NCBI GenBank assembly: GCA_030512295.1
Contig: JAULSR010000001.1
Location: 5,789,001-5,853,000, forward strand
DNA length: 64,000 nt
Direction of reading: 5' to 3'
Source of the DNA: Bombardia bombarda
Taxonomy: Eukaryota > Ascomycota > Sordariomycetes > Sordariales > Lasiosphaeriaceae
Shown one piece after another: positions 30,315 to 42,543 of the stretch; position 1 is the first letter of the stretch; each line of letters opens with the position of its first letter. The notes under the pieces were generated by a model, which was given only the letters and a program-made list of their open reading frames with translations, had not been told where the DNA came from and did not search any database. The position numbers and the translations under genes were made by a program.

Positions 30315-33300
30315 TCACACCGACGTCGCACTAGCCGGACGAACAGGAAGATCCGGCCTGCTAATCCCAAACCTGAACCTCGGCACCCGATCCATCCTAT
30401 TCAGCGACATAGTCGGCATGCGCAGCACCGTCTCCCGATACATGGTCTGCGACGTCCAGTCATACGAGCACCCGACCGCGCGCTGCATGCCGCCCTCCGC
30501 ACCGCAGATAAACACACAGCTCGGCGGCCGCACCGCCTCAAACAGCGTCATCTCCATATTATACGTATCCACCAGCGTGAACACGCGCATATCGCCCGGC
30601 TTCGCACTCTTCGCCTGCTCAACCCTCGCCCGCACCTCCACATCTTTCGTCGGATCCATCGACACCCGCTCCCCAAACTCATTCACATACGACCGGCTCA
30701 GCGGGCTCCCATTCACCGACCAGCCCAGCCGGCCAAAGCAGCCGCCAAACAGCGCGCGCTCGATCGTGGCCGCGTTGAGGTAGCCCTCGAACCCGAAAAG
30801 CGCGGCCTGCACCTCGGTGAACTTGCCGCCGTGGATGATGCGCACGAGCTTGGGCGTCATGACCCAGAAGTACAGCCAGAGCGCCAGGAAGACGATGCCG
30901 GGGAAGATGAGGGCGGGTATGAGGGCGCCGTAAGTGAAGAGGACGGCGGCGAGCACGAGGAAGAACAGTTGGTACTCCATGAGCAGGTAGGCCAGGTAGC
31001 GCTTCCACGAGGGGCCCGTGGAGAAGTAGATGGGGTAGAAGGACTTCCAGCGGATGCTGGCGCCGTAGGCGCCGTCGAGCACGACGGTGTCGTTGGCGCA
31101 GATGGCGGCGACCTGGCAGGAGGGCGTGATGTCCCAGAGGTGGGACTGGTACGCGTCTTCCATGTCGTACCAGGGCTGGGTGCGGGAGAGGGGCAGGGTG
31201 CAGATGTAGCGCTCGAGGAGCATGTCGGAGTCGTTGGCGAGGGAGAGTCTGGGGGGGGGGTGGGTGGTTAGTGTCGATCATGAAGGGGGTTGGGGCTGCA
31301 TGCATGCAGCTCGGAGGGCTGTGTGGAAAAGGGGGAAGGAGATGGGATTCTGTCCTGTCTTACCTTGCGAAAGCCTGGAACTGGCTATCCGTCCTGTCAA
31401 TCTGCGGCCGAAGGCGCAACAGGCCCATCAACGCATAGGCCTGATCACCATCGAGATACGTCGTCGTCTGGCGCGAGTACAGACACTTGAGCGCCAGCAC
31501 GGCAAGCTCCAGCCGGCTCAGCGACAGATTGCCCACATAGTGGTCCGTCAGCTGGCGGGACACATCGGCGTCCGACGTGGCCCAGACACGCGCGGCGAAC
31601 TGGTTCTTGCTAACAACCAGCGGAGCGTTGAGATTGCCGCCGTGCGTGTACACAGCAATACTCCGTCCCGGGCTCAGCAACACCTCAGGGAACGTCCACA
31701 TGCGACTGCCCCAGTGGCGCAGCAGCGCGTCAGTATCAGCCTTGACCATGCTATTATTCCCCTGCCCAACAGCAATAATCATCTTCTGCGCGCCACGAAG
31801 AATGTCCGAGATGCGGTACACGTCCGCCTCGAGCTCTCTTTCATCACGCATGCAGCTGGCGGCGACCCAGTACGCCGGCAGCTTGGCGTCGCGGCAGGCC
31901 TTCTCGGCGATCTCGTGCAGCGCCTTCATGTCGCTTTCGGAGCCGTGGTTGAAGTGCTCGGACGAGTAGGCAACAAACAAATAACTAAGGTTGGCGTCGT
32001 AGCCCTCAGCGCTGGCCTCCCACTCGGCCACGGCCCTGACGTCGACACCATGGGGCGCCTCGTCGTAGGGGCTGCGCAGGAAGCAGAGGTGGCGCGGCTT
32101 GAGCAGGTTGTAGACCTGGTGGTTCTTGGCGAGCAGGGACAGGCCCTTGCGGTTCTCGAGGTAGTTGCTCCAGACCTTGGCGTCGCCGTGGTACATGTAG
32201 GGCACGGGGGCGTACCAGCCGCGGAAGTCGAGGGGGCGCATGGAGGAGCCGTCCCAGAACTGTGGCAGAGGGGTGTTAGTCATCATAGGACTTGGGACCA
32301 TGTGTGTTTTGCTGGTTGCAGGAGAAGGGAAGGAAGACTTACGACAAGAGTCATGGCAATCGCAGCCGGGAGCGCACGCAAGAACATGATCCACCAGTCC
32401 TCCCAGCTCTCAGGGTCATAGCTGAAGTCAATGACCCAGGTCGCGAGCCGGACCTTGAGCGGGGAGACCTTGCGGACATACGTCCGTCGCCACGTTGAGT
32501 TGCTAGGGGCGCTGAAGAGGTCATCGGTGCACTGCACAATCAAGTTGCGGAGATAGCCGTCATGATGATGAAGATACCGGTCGCTCAGGGGCTTGAAGCA
32601 GACACGGCCGGCAAAGTCGCGATGGCGGTACTTTTGCTCGTCCTGATACACCCAGCCGGGCTTCTGGTAGTGGTTGGGGTTGCGGATGCGGTACGAGGTA
32701 GGCGATGAGAAGACATGCTTCCAGTCCATGAGGTTCACGGGGAACTCCTTCTCGGGCTTCTGCATTTACAAAAACACACACACACACACAGGCCATGTTA
32801 GTCAACAGTGGAAGCAGACGGGCAGCAGCCAGGAGACAGTAACAAGAAAAATGAACGGATGACATTACACTTGTGACGTTGCTGCCGCTGTCCACGGTCG
32901 ACAGGACCATGGTTGAGACGAGGGACTTGGGAGCCTGTTCGAGAGCACAATTGCATTTTAGTCTAGGGTCCTCGATCTACAGACAGAAACAGCCTCGGAA
33001 CAGCTTTACCATCGCGCCATCTTGCTGCTGACCACCACCCTGCTGCGAGTAGTGGACGTTGCCAGTCTGCTGCTGGTCAGAGTGTGTCAGTGGGGGGCAT
33101 GATGGGGATGCCATCGGGACTAGACGCACTGGTTGCTGATACTGCTGCTGGTACTGTTGCTGGTATTGCTGCTGGGGAGCATAGGTTGCATGTGGTTGCG
33201 CCATGACTGGTGAGGCAGGCTGGATGAATTGCTGGGGAGCAGGTGAGGGGAAGCCCTGGCTGCGCTGAGTGTTGGATGGCGACGGCGACTGTGAGAAGTT

Positions 33301-33604
33301 GACATCAGTGGCTATCCTGCCAGGCGACAAAAGGAGAGAAGGGGGTCCTCACAGTTTGTGGCCAGGGAGCGTTGGGTCCGGGACTGGGTGTGTACGATCC
33401 CCCGTGGTGCCCTGATGGGCCGGTTTGGATATCCTGATACTGCACACACAGCTGTTAGATTCATGTTGGAGGTGAAGAAGAAAGGGCTAACACTAACACC
33501 GGAGTTGGGGTCGTAGTGTCCACCGTGACGGTCGGCCTAAGGGAGTGGACTTCGAGTTAGACTGGTGGTCAAAGGGTTAGACAGAGTGCGGAGTGACATA
33601 CCAT
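30315..33604 (-). CDS. HET-like large membrane protein
   Basis: Eight exons on the minus strand: 33604-33602 (only the ATG), 33536-33498, 33439-33353, 33288-33010, 32934-32869, 32759-32343, 32259-31364, 31248-30315, giving 906 residues. All junctions are GT-AG and keep frame. The first 140 residues are Gln/Pro/Ser-rich and disordered, with repeated QQQYQ. A hydrophobic segment lies near residue 280-297 (WIMFLRALPAAIAMTLV). The middle carries blocks reminiscent of HET domains: SRMWTFPEVLLSPG near 479 and DGDQAYALMGLLRLRP near 576. Two adjacent membrane segments follow at about 688-735 (LFFLVLAAVLFTYGALIPAL, FLALWLYFWVM). I do not recognise a named family; similar uncharacterised proteins seem to exist in ascomycetes. 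The single-codon first exon is the least certain part. Confidence 0.75.
32774..32789. repeat. (CA)n run in intron
   Basis: A short CA/GT repeat just 5' of the splice acceptor in the intron 32760-32868 of the HET-like membrane gene, acting as pyrimidine-rich sequence on the coding strand. Confidence 0.8.
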
Positions 33605-34029
33605 GTTGCTAAGTACTTGGATTGGGACAAGAATCTTGTGTACTTGGATGTGAACTGGGTTGCAGGAAGTGCCGCTTTTCTGTGGCGAACCATCAAGATG
33701 GTCCCCCGGTCGCGTGGCGCGATCCCTCATATTTATATTGCATTGGCAGCATTGCTCCCCCGACCGGTTGCGGCTGTCACTGACTGCACTGGATAGGGGT
33801 GGCAACTAAAGAATACGAAAAACGCCTTAGACAAGATGAGGAACGCCTTGAACCGCACACTCGCATGATAACATGGATGATGGGATGGCCACCAGCAACG
33901 ATAATTGCAGTCCTAGATGCGGATACCTGGTGGTAATCACCCCGTTCCGACTCTTTGGTTGGGCGTGTGGGTGGCAGCAACCAGGAGACCGCGTCGGGTG
34001 GAGGGGGGTGTTGCACAATTTGCCAAGAA
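33605..34029. other. upstream region of the HET-like membrane gene
   Basis: No separate gene seen. The frame of the first exon stays open upstream to about 33805, so an alternative start further upstream cannot be excluded. Confidence 0.45.
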
Positions 34030-34274
34030 CAGCCCAGGTACATTGTTAGCTCGGTTCTGGAGACGAAGGTCCCGGTCAAAACTGTCAAACCTCACGACCA
34101 AACGGCCTATTCTCTTGAAATTAAAAAGCATCTACTGAATAGAGCTGTTGCTGTTGAGTAGTATAGCAAATTATCAGCGTTGAAATCGCTTTCCACGGTG
34201 TTTTGAGGCCTCAAATCCAAGTTTTGACCAGGGCCCCTGTCTCAAGAACCAAGCTAACAATTAAACCAGGGCTG
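34030..34274. mobile_element. inverted-repeat element, 245 bp
   Basis: Arms at 34030-34082 and 34221-34274 are imperfect inverted copies of about 54 bases: left TGTTAGCTCGGTTCTGGAGA, right (reversed) TGTTAGCTTGGTTCTTGAGA, both continuing to GGTCAAAAC. The outer ends read CAGCCC(A/T)GGT. The central 140 bases have no open frame. Ends and size fit a MITE, but I could not define a target duplication; the ends differ from those of the TA-flanked family. Confidence 0.6.
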
Positions 34275-35108
34275 GAGTGTACGAAGAGCTGCGGGTCGTC
34301 GCACATGGTGGACGCCATGTCCTGATGCTGCACTGTGATGTCCGAAGACATGCATCCTTGTGGCGTGTCACAGCATTGCGGCTGGCACACGAAGTATTTA
34401 CGCGACACCAGCACCTGGGCTATTTTCAATAGTATGTGCTCGATGGACATCGTGGCATGTCAAAGAAAGTTGGTAAGCTAGTGCAGACGAGGCGTCCAGT
34501 CGTCCAGTCCGAGCACAGCTGTGCCCCAAAATTAGAACATATTATTGCATAGTTAAAGCCAAGATAATGTTTTATTGCCTAGGAGCGGCGCATGATAAAT
34601 GGCATCCCACCCTTCTCGTCATTGGCGGCCTTGTCTCCTGACTCTTCAAGCTAAGACATGCTGACTGGCTGTCGCCTACGCCAAGCTGAATCCCAGCACA
34701 CCACCGTTTCAGCGCCGTCGCTTGAACAGCCTGGGGTTTCGTTGGATCATTGCAACCCACACCTGTTCTGTTATTGATCGACAGGGAAGGGAGGAGGGGA
34801 TTCCCGAGACTCTGGACCCAGCCCGTTCTCCCGTCTCACTCCTAATGCCACTACAAAAGTCCTGTGCGTGTACCGTCTTGGTGGTGTGCCCAGGTGCCGA
34901 CATGGGGATATCTTAATCGCCACGCAGACCTCAGCCGTAACACGGAACCCGAGACACTTCTATCCTTATTCGGACACCCTCACCTTACACTTCAAGTGAT
35001 GTACACTAGTCTGGACCGCCACAGTCCCCTGATAGTCCTCCCCAGAAACTGAACTTCCATAGTCTCTTTGTCACATCACCGAACAGTAACTCCAGCTGAA
35101 GGGCAACC
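34275..35108. other. intergenic, no gene seen
   Basis: No supported coding frame. The 3' end is the leader of the CorA-like gene. Confidence 0.55.
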
Positions 35109-36715
35109 ATGTCGTGGACACACGTGATTGCACCGTACCAGCTATTCGAGACTGAAGCTATCAAGAGCGTTGGAGTGCAGAGCCCGTCGCAATGGTCTAT
35201 GAATATTTGGGAGGTGACGAATGGTATGACACCCTTCGAGTTCTTCAGCACAACGATAGTGCACAACTCTGATCACTGAAACGCAATAGACTTTCCCCAT
35301 GGTCGGACGCCATTCTTCGAGATCCATCCAGAGTATCTACGGACCAAAGCCGCTTTGCGCATCGTGTATGAACTTTCTAGACCCCATTTTTAGCTTGCAC
35401 TGTACACTGACAACCACCATCAGATTCACGTCTCTCGACTTGCCTCTGCGTGAATCAGCACCTCAGCTTGTCAGGCTATGTGATGCTCTCTCCATCCCAC
35501 CAGAGTTTCTCGCTGAGCGCCTACAATCTGTGAGCCACAGCTTTGGCAGCAGAACCGACCAGCATGGATTCTGCACCTGGTTTCATTTTCTGTGTAAGAA
35601 TATCGAGCTCAAGCTGGATGTGATGGGCCGTAAAGTGATTGATAACCGGGCACCCAAGCATGGCCAACACTCCAGGTCTCTGCCCATGGCAGACTACACC
35701 TGGCAGAGATCCGGCTTTTTCCTGCGCAAAGACAACGAAGGAAATCTAACCCTGGTGTGCTTTGGAGCAACGCCCAAGGTCCGCAAGCGGCTGGACGCCC
35801 TCATCGAGGCGGGTGCTTGGAGGGACATTATGACTGAGCCATACATCCTCTTTGACTTGATCCTCGACGGGCTGTTTGTGGAAGTCGACAACACTGTATG
35901 GAGCATGAATGACGTATTTGGGCCTTTGGAGCATGTAAGCCTCCTTTTGTCTTTCAAACTATCACCAGGCAATACTAACTGCGCGCCCCCAGCGAATCCT
36001 CGACGTCGCCGACAAAGAAAACATGCGCAAGGTCAGCAACAAGATCAACTTTGCCGAGCTGCACAACTGCGCAAAGCACATTATCCACATCCACGAAGCC
36101 GTCGACTCGTGCATCCTCGTCGTCGACGGCACCCTGTCTCGCCTCAACGACGACAACACCCAACCCAACCCCCACCCCCTCATCCTCAAACAACTCCACG
36201 AAACCCTCCAGTACCGCCGCTCCCTCTTCAAGTCCACCAAGCTCCGCCTCGGCTCCCTCCAAAAGCGCATCGACAACGCCATCAACCTGTCCTTCAACCT
36301 CGTCACCCAGCAGGACTCGATGCTCATGATCCAGGACTCGACCTCGATGAAGATCATCTCCGTCATCACCATGTTCTTTTTACCCACCACGGGGGTCGCC
36401 ACCATCATCGGCAGCCAGCTCTTTGTCGCCACCCTCAACGACCCTTCCAACCAGGCCGGCGGCGGCTGGGACATCGCCACGAGCCCCTTGTTTCTGACCA
36501 TGTGGTACATCGCCGTGCCGCTGACCTGTCTGGTCGTGCTGTTTGCTGCGTTCTTTCAGTGGTATGTGCATCATGACAGGCCTAACAGGGCGATGGTGGG
36601 GGTTATCACGAGGGCGGTTACGTTTACGAGGGGGGTGACGTTTCGGTCGGCGGGGAGGGGGGAGGGCAGAGAGGGAAAGGGGGGGTGGAGGGGGAGGGGG
36701 AGGAGGGGGGGATGA
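35109..36715 (+). CDS. CorA-like membrane protein
   Basis: Four exons, 35109-35223, 35290-35365, 35424-35934 and 35993-36715, give 474 residues. The cytosolic part holds LFDLILDGLFVEVDNTVWSM and a long helical stretch ending LRLGSLQKRIDNAINLSFNL, then SMLMIQDSTSMKIISVITMF, the typical stalk-helix-to-membrane transition of CorA-like proteins (PF01544 relatives). Two membrane segments follow, about residues 353-375 and 400-424, and a Gly/Arg-rich basic tail. The GMN selectivity motif of true magnesium channels is absent after the first membrane segment (FLPTTGVATIIGSQ), so ion transport should not be assumed. Many fungal paralogues of this type are uncharacterised. Confidence 0.85.
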
Positions 36716-38123
36716 AGTTGGCGGGGTAGTATACAGACTAAAAAGGTCTATGTGTTACGAAACATGTTCCTCTTGATAGGATACTAGTGGTTGGTGAAAT
36801 GGAAGTGTATTGCTACCTATATAAAACGTTGCAAAATAAGAGTCTGACTTCGAAGGGGATTCGTAACATTGCAGCACGTAAGGACCATCCAATCATTAAT
36901 CTTGTTAGCACTCCAGATTGCCCCGTTTTATAGCAATGGATTGGTGTTTCGACTCGATCATGAGTCTCGAAACATATACCTCAATATCAATTAGTGTCAT
37001 CATCAACACCCCGCCAGGAAGGATCACTTGAGTTTTCTCCCCCCAACATCCTGGTAATGCTTCGTCCAATGGAAACCACCCCTCCCATGATATAACCAAC
37101 AAGAGACGGCAACACCCCCTAGCCCTAGTCAAACACATCACCAACAATGGCAACATACCGCATGCTATACTACCCACATGACATCGAATCCAATCCAACC
37201 AACTCAACCCAACAACAACAACAACAACAACAGCAACACTCTCGATGGCTGAGTCGCCATCGTCAAAGACTGTCTCGCTTTTTAACTCCTGTGGCATGCA
37301 TCAGTCAAGTTCCCCTTTTCCTTTCCCACCGCTATTTAACGAACCAGTTGCTTCTGACATCGAGCGACAGAGTCGGCGCCAGTTGTTTGAACGACACTGC
37401 CAGCTGCTTGAGGCTCCATACATGAACTGGCAGCTGCCGATTTGCTTGTTGGGCTGTTGTTCCGAAGGTGTTAGCTCCATGTATCTGGCCCAGTCGTGAA
37501 CGAACAATGTGTCGATGTCTTTTTCTCTTTCCAAAAAAAAAAAAAAGACCAAACTTGAGCGTGACACATAACGGCCCTGACTAGGCTCGGGGTCCGACGT
37601 TCCACAAGAAGAAGAAAAGAGATGGAAGCTGCGAGCGCAAGACGGCAATTCTCATTGGTCGAGAGGTCTTTGCTAGTGGCCGAGAAAGGTGACACTGGTG
37701 GACACGTCGGACGAACCACGTGGGGCCCTAGCATCATCGTTCGCCCCAAGTCATGTCGAAGGGCAGGAGCGACAGAGGCTAGCAAGAGTCTAGCAGGGAG
37801 ACGGCCAAAAATAAGACGATGGCGAGCCCCATAGCGTGCATCTTCCCACCTACCTACCAGAGGCCTTACCCTCTGGGCGGTGAGCCGAGCATCGCCTGTC
37901 TCAAAAAGATCTCAGTGACGTGAACGTGCCTGCCAAGACATGTCACCCCCTGAGTTGTCTTGCTCCTCATCTTATCTCAGCAGCAGCAGCCCCCACCATC
38001 CCCCTTTGCATGTAGTGGAGGGGGGTGAGAAATCAATCCACCTCATTTTTTTGTCGACAGCCTAGCCGAGACAATGAGCCAATTCGTTGCAACATCCGAA
38101 AAGGTTGGAAAGAGAAAAAAAGC
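36716..38123. other. intergenic, no supported gene
   Basis: Contains a (CAA)n run near 37209-37230 and a 14-base A run near 37536, otherwise no coding frame supported. The last part is the promoter of the first P450 gene. Confidence 0.5.
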
Positions 38124-40009
38124 ATGGACGACGCCCACTCTCTCGCCGATGTTAGTAGAAAAGCTCGGGGCTTGGGAGTTGGATTGACTGGAGGAGCCAA
38201 TGCCACATCCGCGGCGGCGCTGGTAGTCGGCACGTTGGTGGCGGTCGTTCTTGTGCGACTTTTCCTGCAGTGGTACCGACTTTCGCACGTGCCGGGTCCA
38301 TTCTGGGCTGCCTTTTCCAAGTATTGGATGGTGAGTGAGTCTCTCAAGGGACGACAGCCGACCGCCATCAAGGACGTGACTGACAAGTACGGTGCGTTGT
38401 GTTTGTTTTTTCTATATAAATCTCGACCTTTACTAACGTATCCCAGGGTCGCTCGCACGCATTGGCCCAAATGAGCTTGTCACCGACGACCCCGAGGTTC
38501 TGCGGAGGATGATGGCGGTTCGCTCTGCCTATGAGAGAGGTCCTTGTACGTTCTTGTTGGCGGTGGCTAGGTGTGCTGCGCGTATTTAACAGTTCTGAAA
38601 CATAGGGTATGATGCGATGCGCTTCGATCCCACGAGGGACAATCTGTTTTCGATGCGCGACGAGGCCGCGCACACCTTGTTGCGCAGCAAGATGGCAGCT
38701 GGTGTATGTCTCATCCCCAACCAACTCTGTACTAATCGTCGGGTTAGCTAAACGATACGGCTCTCAGTACTCGGGGAAGGAAAATGAGTCAATGGAAAGT
38801 ACTATCGAGACTCAGATTGCCGCCCTCGTCCATCTCATCGAGACCAAGTATCTCTCCAGCTCTCAGGATTATCGCCCCATGGATCTCGCTCAAAAGTCCC
38901 AGTACTTTACCTTGGATGTCATCAGTCATCTTGCGTTTGGTCATGCATTTGGCTACCTGCAGCAGGACGGCGATGCATACGACTACATCAAGATCACGAG
39001 CTCCTTCATTCCCATCATGCTTGTGCTAGCGAACGTGCCCTTGTTGGCCAACTTGCTGCACTCACGGCCTCTTAGAGGCTTGTTGCCCAAAGGCAGCGAC
39101 AAGCTTGGTTTTGGGGCCTTTATTGGGTGAGTTGGGAGTTTTTGTGATCTTTATCGCCCTGCTATTCAAACGGAAAGCAGACGCTAACCATAATGTTTCG
39201 CAAAGTGTCGCGAACAAAGTGGTGGCAGAGCGCTTCGCGCCTCACGCTGCATCCCAGCCTGACATGCTTGGCTCTTTTCTCCGCCACGGACTCACGCAAG
39301 CCGAGGCATCCGGGGAAGCGCTGCTCCAGGTCGTTGCCGGAAGCGACACGTCGGCATCCACTATCCGCATCGTGATGTTGAGCCTCATGAGCAATCCAGC
39401 GGCCTACCAAAGACTCCAGAGAGAAATCCGAGACGGCATCGCCACCGGGAAGATATCTTCGCCTATCAAAGATGCTGAAGCACGACAATTACCATATCTC
39501 CAGGCCGTTATCAAAGAGGGGTTGCGAATCATGCCGCCTGCTTCTGGCGCCTTCTTCAAGACTGTACCCCCCGGCGGCGACATGATAAACGGCATGTTCA
39601 TTCCAGAAGGAACCCAGATCGGGTCCTCTCCCTTTGGAATCCACCACTCAAAAAAGACGTTTGGGGCCGATGCTGAACTCTTTCGACCTGAACGCTGGCT
39701 GGAGGCGGATGAACAGCAGTTGGCCCTCATGACCAACACGGTGGACCTCGTCTTTCACCATGGTAAATACCAGTGTCTTGGCAAGACGGTGGCGATGATG
39801 GAGTTTGACAAGGTATTTGTTGAGGTGAGTTTTATGAATCCCTTTTGGAAGTGCTGTCAAGCTAATGGTATGGGTAACCTCAGCTCTTGAGAGAGTTTGA
39901 TTTCTCGATTGCTCGTCCACAGACTCCTGCGAAGATTAGCAACGCGGGAATTTGGATTATCGAGGACTTTTGGGTCCGAATTACGAAGCGAGGGGTTGAT
40001 TTGTCGTGA
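38124..40009 (+). CDS. cytochrome P450 (pisatin demethylase-like group)
   Basis: Six exons, 38124-38391, 38447-38545, 38606-38703, 38768-39126, 39206-39824 and 39884-40009, give 522 residues. A membrane anchor lies near residues 30-50 (AALVVGTLVAVVLVRLFL), followed by the hinge LSHVPGPFWA. Catalytic landmarks: I-helix AGSDTSAST near 319, ExxR as KEGLR near 378, PERW near 437, and the haem loop FHHGKYQCLG with the Cys ligand near 464. The hinge and overall layout resemble the CYP57/pisatin demethylase-type fungal P450s. It should be an ER-bound monooxygenase working with NADPH-P450 reductase; substrate unknown, with detoxification or secondary metabolism likely. Confidence 0.93.
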
Positions 40010-40968
40010 ATATTTGTTGGTTACTGTTTATACCTCCTGGTACAGTCGAAGTTATCGCTGAACATCCCTGGTTCACGCCTTCGTGCTTCTCCTGTTGCCA
40101 TGTGACTACATGTGGTAACACCTGGCACCATCCGAGTGTATCACCCGTTTTTTGAAACCTTACCGTGAGACTCCACGCGCCCTCGGTCCGAAGTGTAGGT
40201 ATGTCTTATTACTGTTGAAGTACCCCATAACCGTTGACCTACCCTCTTGCCGAAACTTAAAATCCAGGAGCCGTTAGGTATTGTGGGAAGGCACGACGCA
40301 TCGATGCCCGCAATGCCGCCTTTGCGGGGCGCCTACAGCAAATTCCGTCCTATCTTCCCATCGAACTTTACGCACCATGATCTATCAGGCTTAGCTGGTA
40401 CTTTGTGGCATCACCAAGGTCTGACAAGACTCCCGCCTGTGACATGGCATGCGAGCATTGTCTTTTGTTGCTAACTCTTCCCCTCATTCCAGAAGCTTTA
40501 TCTTTCTTTCTCCTTGTTGATTGCACATCTTGGTGAAAAGGAACGACGCAGATTCAGAACGTGCAACGCGGCCACATGTTCTCTCGAAACTGAATATTGG
40601 AAGCACCCACTTATCTCCCATTTTCTAATCATCCTTTGAGCAGCAGCCACTCGAATTACAGTTCCTAACACCCTTCCTTCCCAAACAAGCTACGAGTCTA
40701 ACGTGGGAAACTTTGGCCTCTACCTGAACACCACGTTCCACAAATTCCCGGTCGCGTTCGCACACAGCGATTAGCAAACCAGACCTTTTCACCACCACCC
40801 CATCCCATTTTTACTCAACCCCGACAGCACTCGCAGCCAAAGATATCATCACACTATTTAATCACCCCCCCCCCCCCCCCTACAAGCACCAATCCATCTC
40901 CACCACCTCACCCACGAACAAACACAGCACGCAACAGCTCCAAAAAAAACAAAAACACACACAACACG
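40010..40968. other. intergenic with C16 tract
   Basis: No gene seen. A pyrimidine-rich leader with a run of 16 C (40865-40880) lies about 90 bases before the TFIIA-like start codon. Confidence 0.55.
40865..40880 (+). repeat. C16 homopolymer in presumed 5' leader
   Basis: Sixteen consecutive C, 88 bases upstream of the start codon at 40969. A similar C17 run stands in the same position before the glucosyltransferase gene. Confidence 0.9.
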
Positions 40969-41364
40969 ATGGAAGCCGCCAACTGCAAAAAGCTCCTCTT
41001 CCGCTTCGGCACCCTCGGCGCGACCCTCATCGACACGCTCGACGACCTGATCGAGGTCGACCGCCTCCCCCCGCAGCTCAGCATGAAAGTCCTCGACGCC
41101 TTTGACCGCATCATAAAAGAAACCCTGTCGACGCACCCCAAGGTCAAGGCCAAGGTCACCATCGAGGGCAAGCTCGACATGTACCGCCTCATCGACGACA
41201 TGTGGACGTTCCAGCTCAAGGACGTCAAGATGAAGTTGGGCGACTCGGAGGCTGTCAAGGCGGACAAGCTCAAGATCTCAGCCTGCAATGGGGAGGGGAG
41301 CAGTAGGGTTAAGGTAGAGGAGGGGAAGAAGGCGAAGAGGGGGAGGCAGGAGAGGGAGGTTTAG
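40969..41364 (+). CDS. TFIIA small (gamma) subunit-like protein
   Basis: A single exon of 131 residues. The helical part contains LIDTLDDLIEVDRLPPQLSM and the beta-barrel part KVKAKVTIEGKLDMYRLIDD, WTFQLKDVKMKLGD and KADKLKISACN, matching the TFIIA gamma chain pattern (DTLDDLI, PPQLAMK, DDVWTF, ADKVKIVACN). TFIIA stabilises TBP on the TATA box; the gamma chain would pair with TFIIA alpha/beta. Oddities: the first helix reads KKLLFRFGTLGATL instead of the conserved YYELYRxSxxG, the DDVWTF block is DDMWTFQ, and there is a Lys/Arg-rich tail. It could be the fast-evolving sole copy (TOA2) or a divergent paralogue. Confidence 0.85.
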   Translation: MEAANCKKLLFRFGTLGATLIDTLDDLIEVDRLPPQLSMKVLDAFDRIIKETLSTHPKVKAKVTIEGKLDMYRLIDDMWTFQLKDVKMKLGDSEAVKADKLKISACNGEGSSRVKVEEGKKAKRGRQEREV

Positions 41365-42543
41365 AGTGCCTGATTTGAAGGAAGATAACTGGGGGGGTTG
41401 GGGGGTTGGTTGTTTGGGATGGGAGGAGCCTGGGATACTACTACAGTTGCGACAGCACGCGGTGAGTTATGGGTGGTTTCATTTGTTCTGGACGAGAGGA
41501 CGTAGCATTTCGACTACGTCCGTTAGAGACACAAGCGCGTCCAGGGAATGGGCGGCTTGTCCCTCGTTTATCGAGAGGAACAGTTCTTGATGTTTTTTCT
41601 GCATTGCTTACTGGGTAAGCCCACGTCCGTGGCCCCCGTACTGAAAGAAGAGCTTCTACTGCGACGGGTAGCCGCCATGATGGTTAAGGAAGTCTGGGGA
41701 GCCAGTCGGCTTTTGGGTGTTTGATGTATGGTAGCATGGCATTGATATCACGTTCGTTGAACATTTGTGATAGATCATAAATCGAGATCATCATATCAAT
41801 TAATACTATATCCAAAGGAGCTAGAGGGCAGTCGCGAAAGAGTCTTTGGTGGTTATGGCGTTTGCGACTCCACACGTGCCAGTACCAAGACAGACAGCCA
41901 TAAGATCGTTGAGCACGATACAATCCGCCCGCCCAAGTTACCGACGGTGCGTGGCTGAACTTTAACGAAGTGAGTCAATCCAGAAGCAGTTTTGTGGGCA
42001 CTGCGCCTGAAGGGGGGACATGTGGATGTCATATTTTAGTGCACATGATGGTTGAATAATGCATGGAAGAAATACTGGCTTCACAGCCACTGGGGAGTAT
42101 GTACCCAAAGTTCACAAGGCAGTTGGCTAAATAGGAGTGGCAAGACCTTTATCATGCAATTAATCTGCCCAAATCATAGCGAGACATCTCCTCGAAGGAT
42201 TGGACATATTTTAATACTCTTGGTCCCGCGCCTATACTGGGCGCCAGAGTAAAAGGCCAACAATCACGAGAGCGTGGGTTATCACTGGCAGTAGAGTATT
42301 TGTGCATTGTTTCAGCCACCAAGCGGCCGTAGCAATCGACCGCACATTTTACTGTTCTTATGAAGTCAAAATCTAAACATTTCTAGACAAAACTCTTTCC
42401 TGAACTAACGAAACCATAAAAGGTTTCGGTATTGCAGTGGAATGCAGTTGTGTGAGTTTGAAAGCCTGGAAACCCGGGTGAGTTCTTAGGCAAGGAAATC
42501 ATGAGCCAACATCATTCACCAGTGAGATTGCGTAGTGGGTTCT
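41365..42543. other. intergenic, no gene seen
   Basis: No supported coding frame; ends at the tRNA gene. Confidence 0.55.

Noticed and set aside
31222..32421. 399-codon open frame on the plus strand
   Set aside because: Antisense shadow of exons 7 and 8 of the HET-like membrane gene; no family motif.
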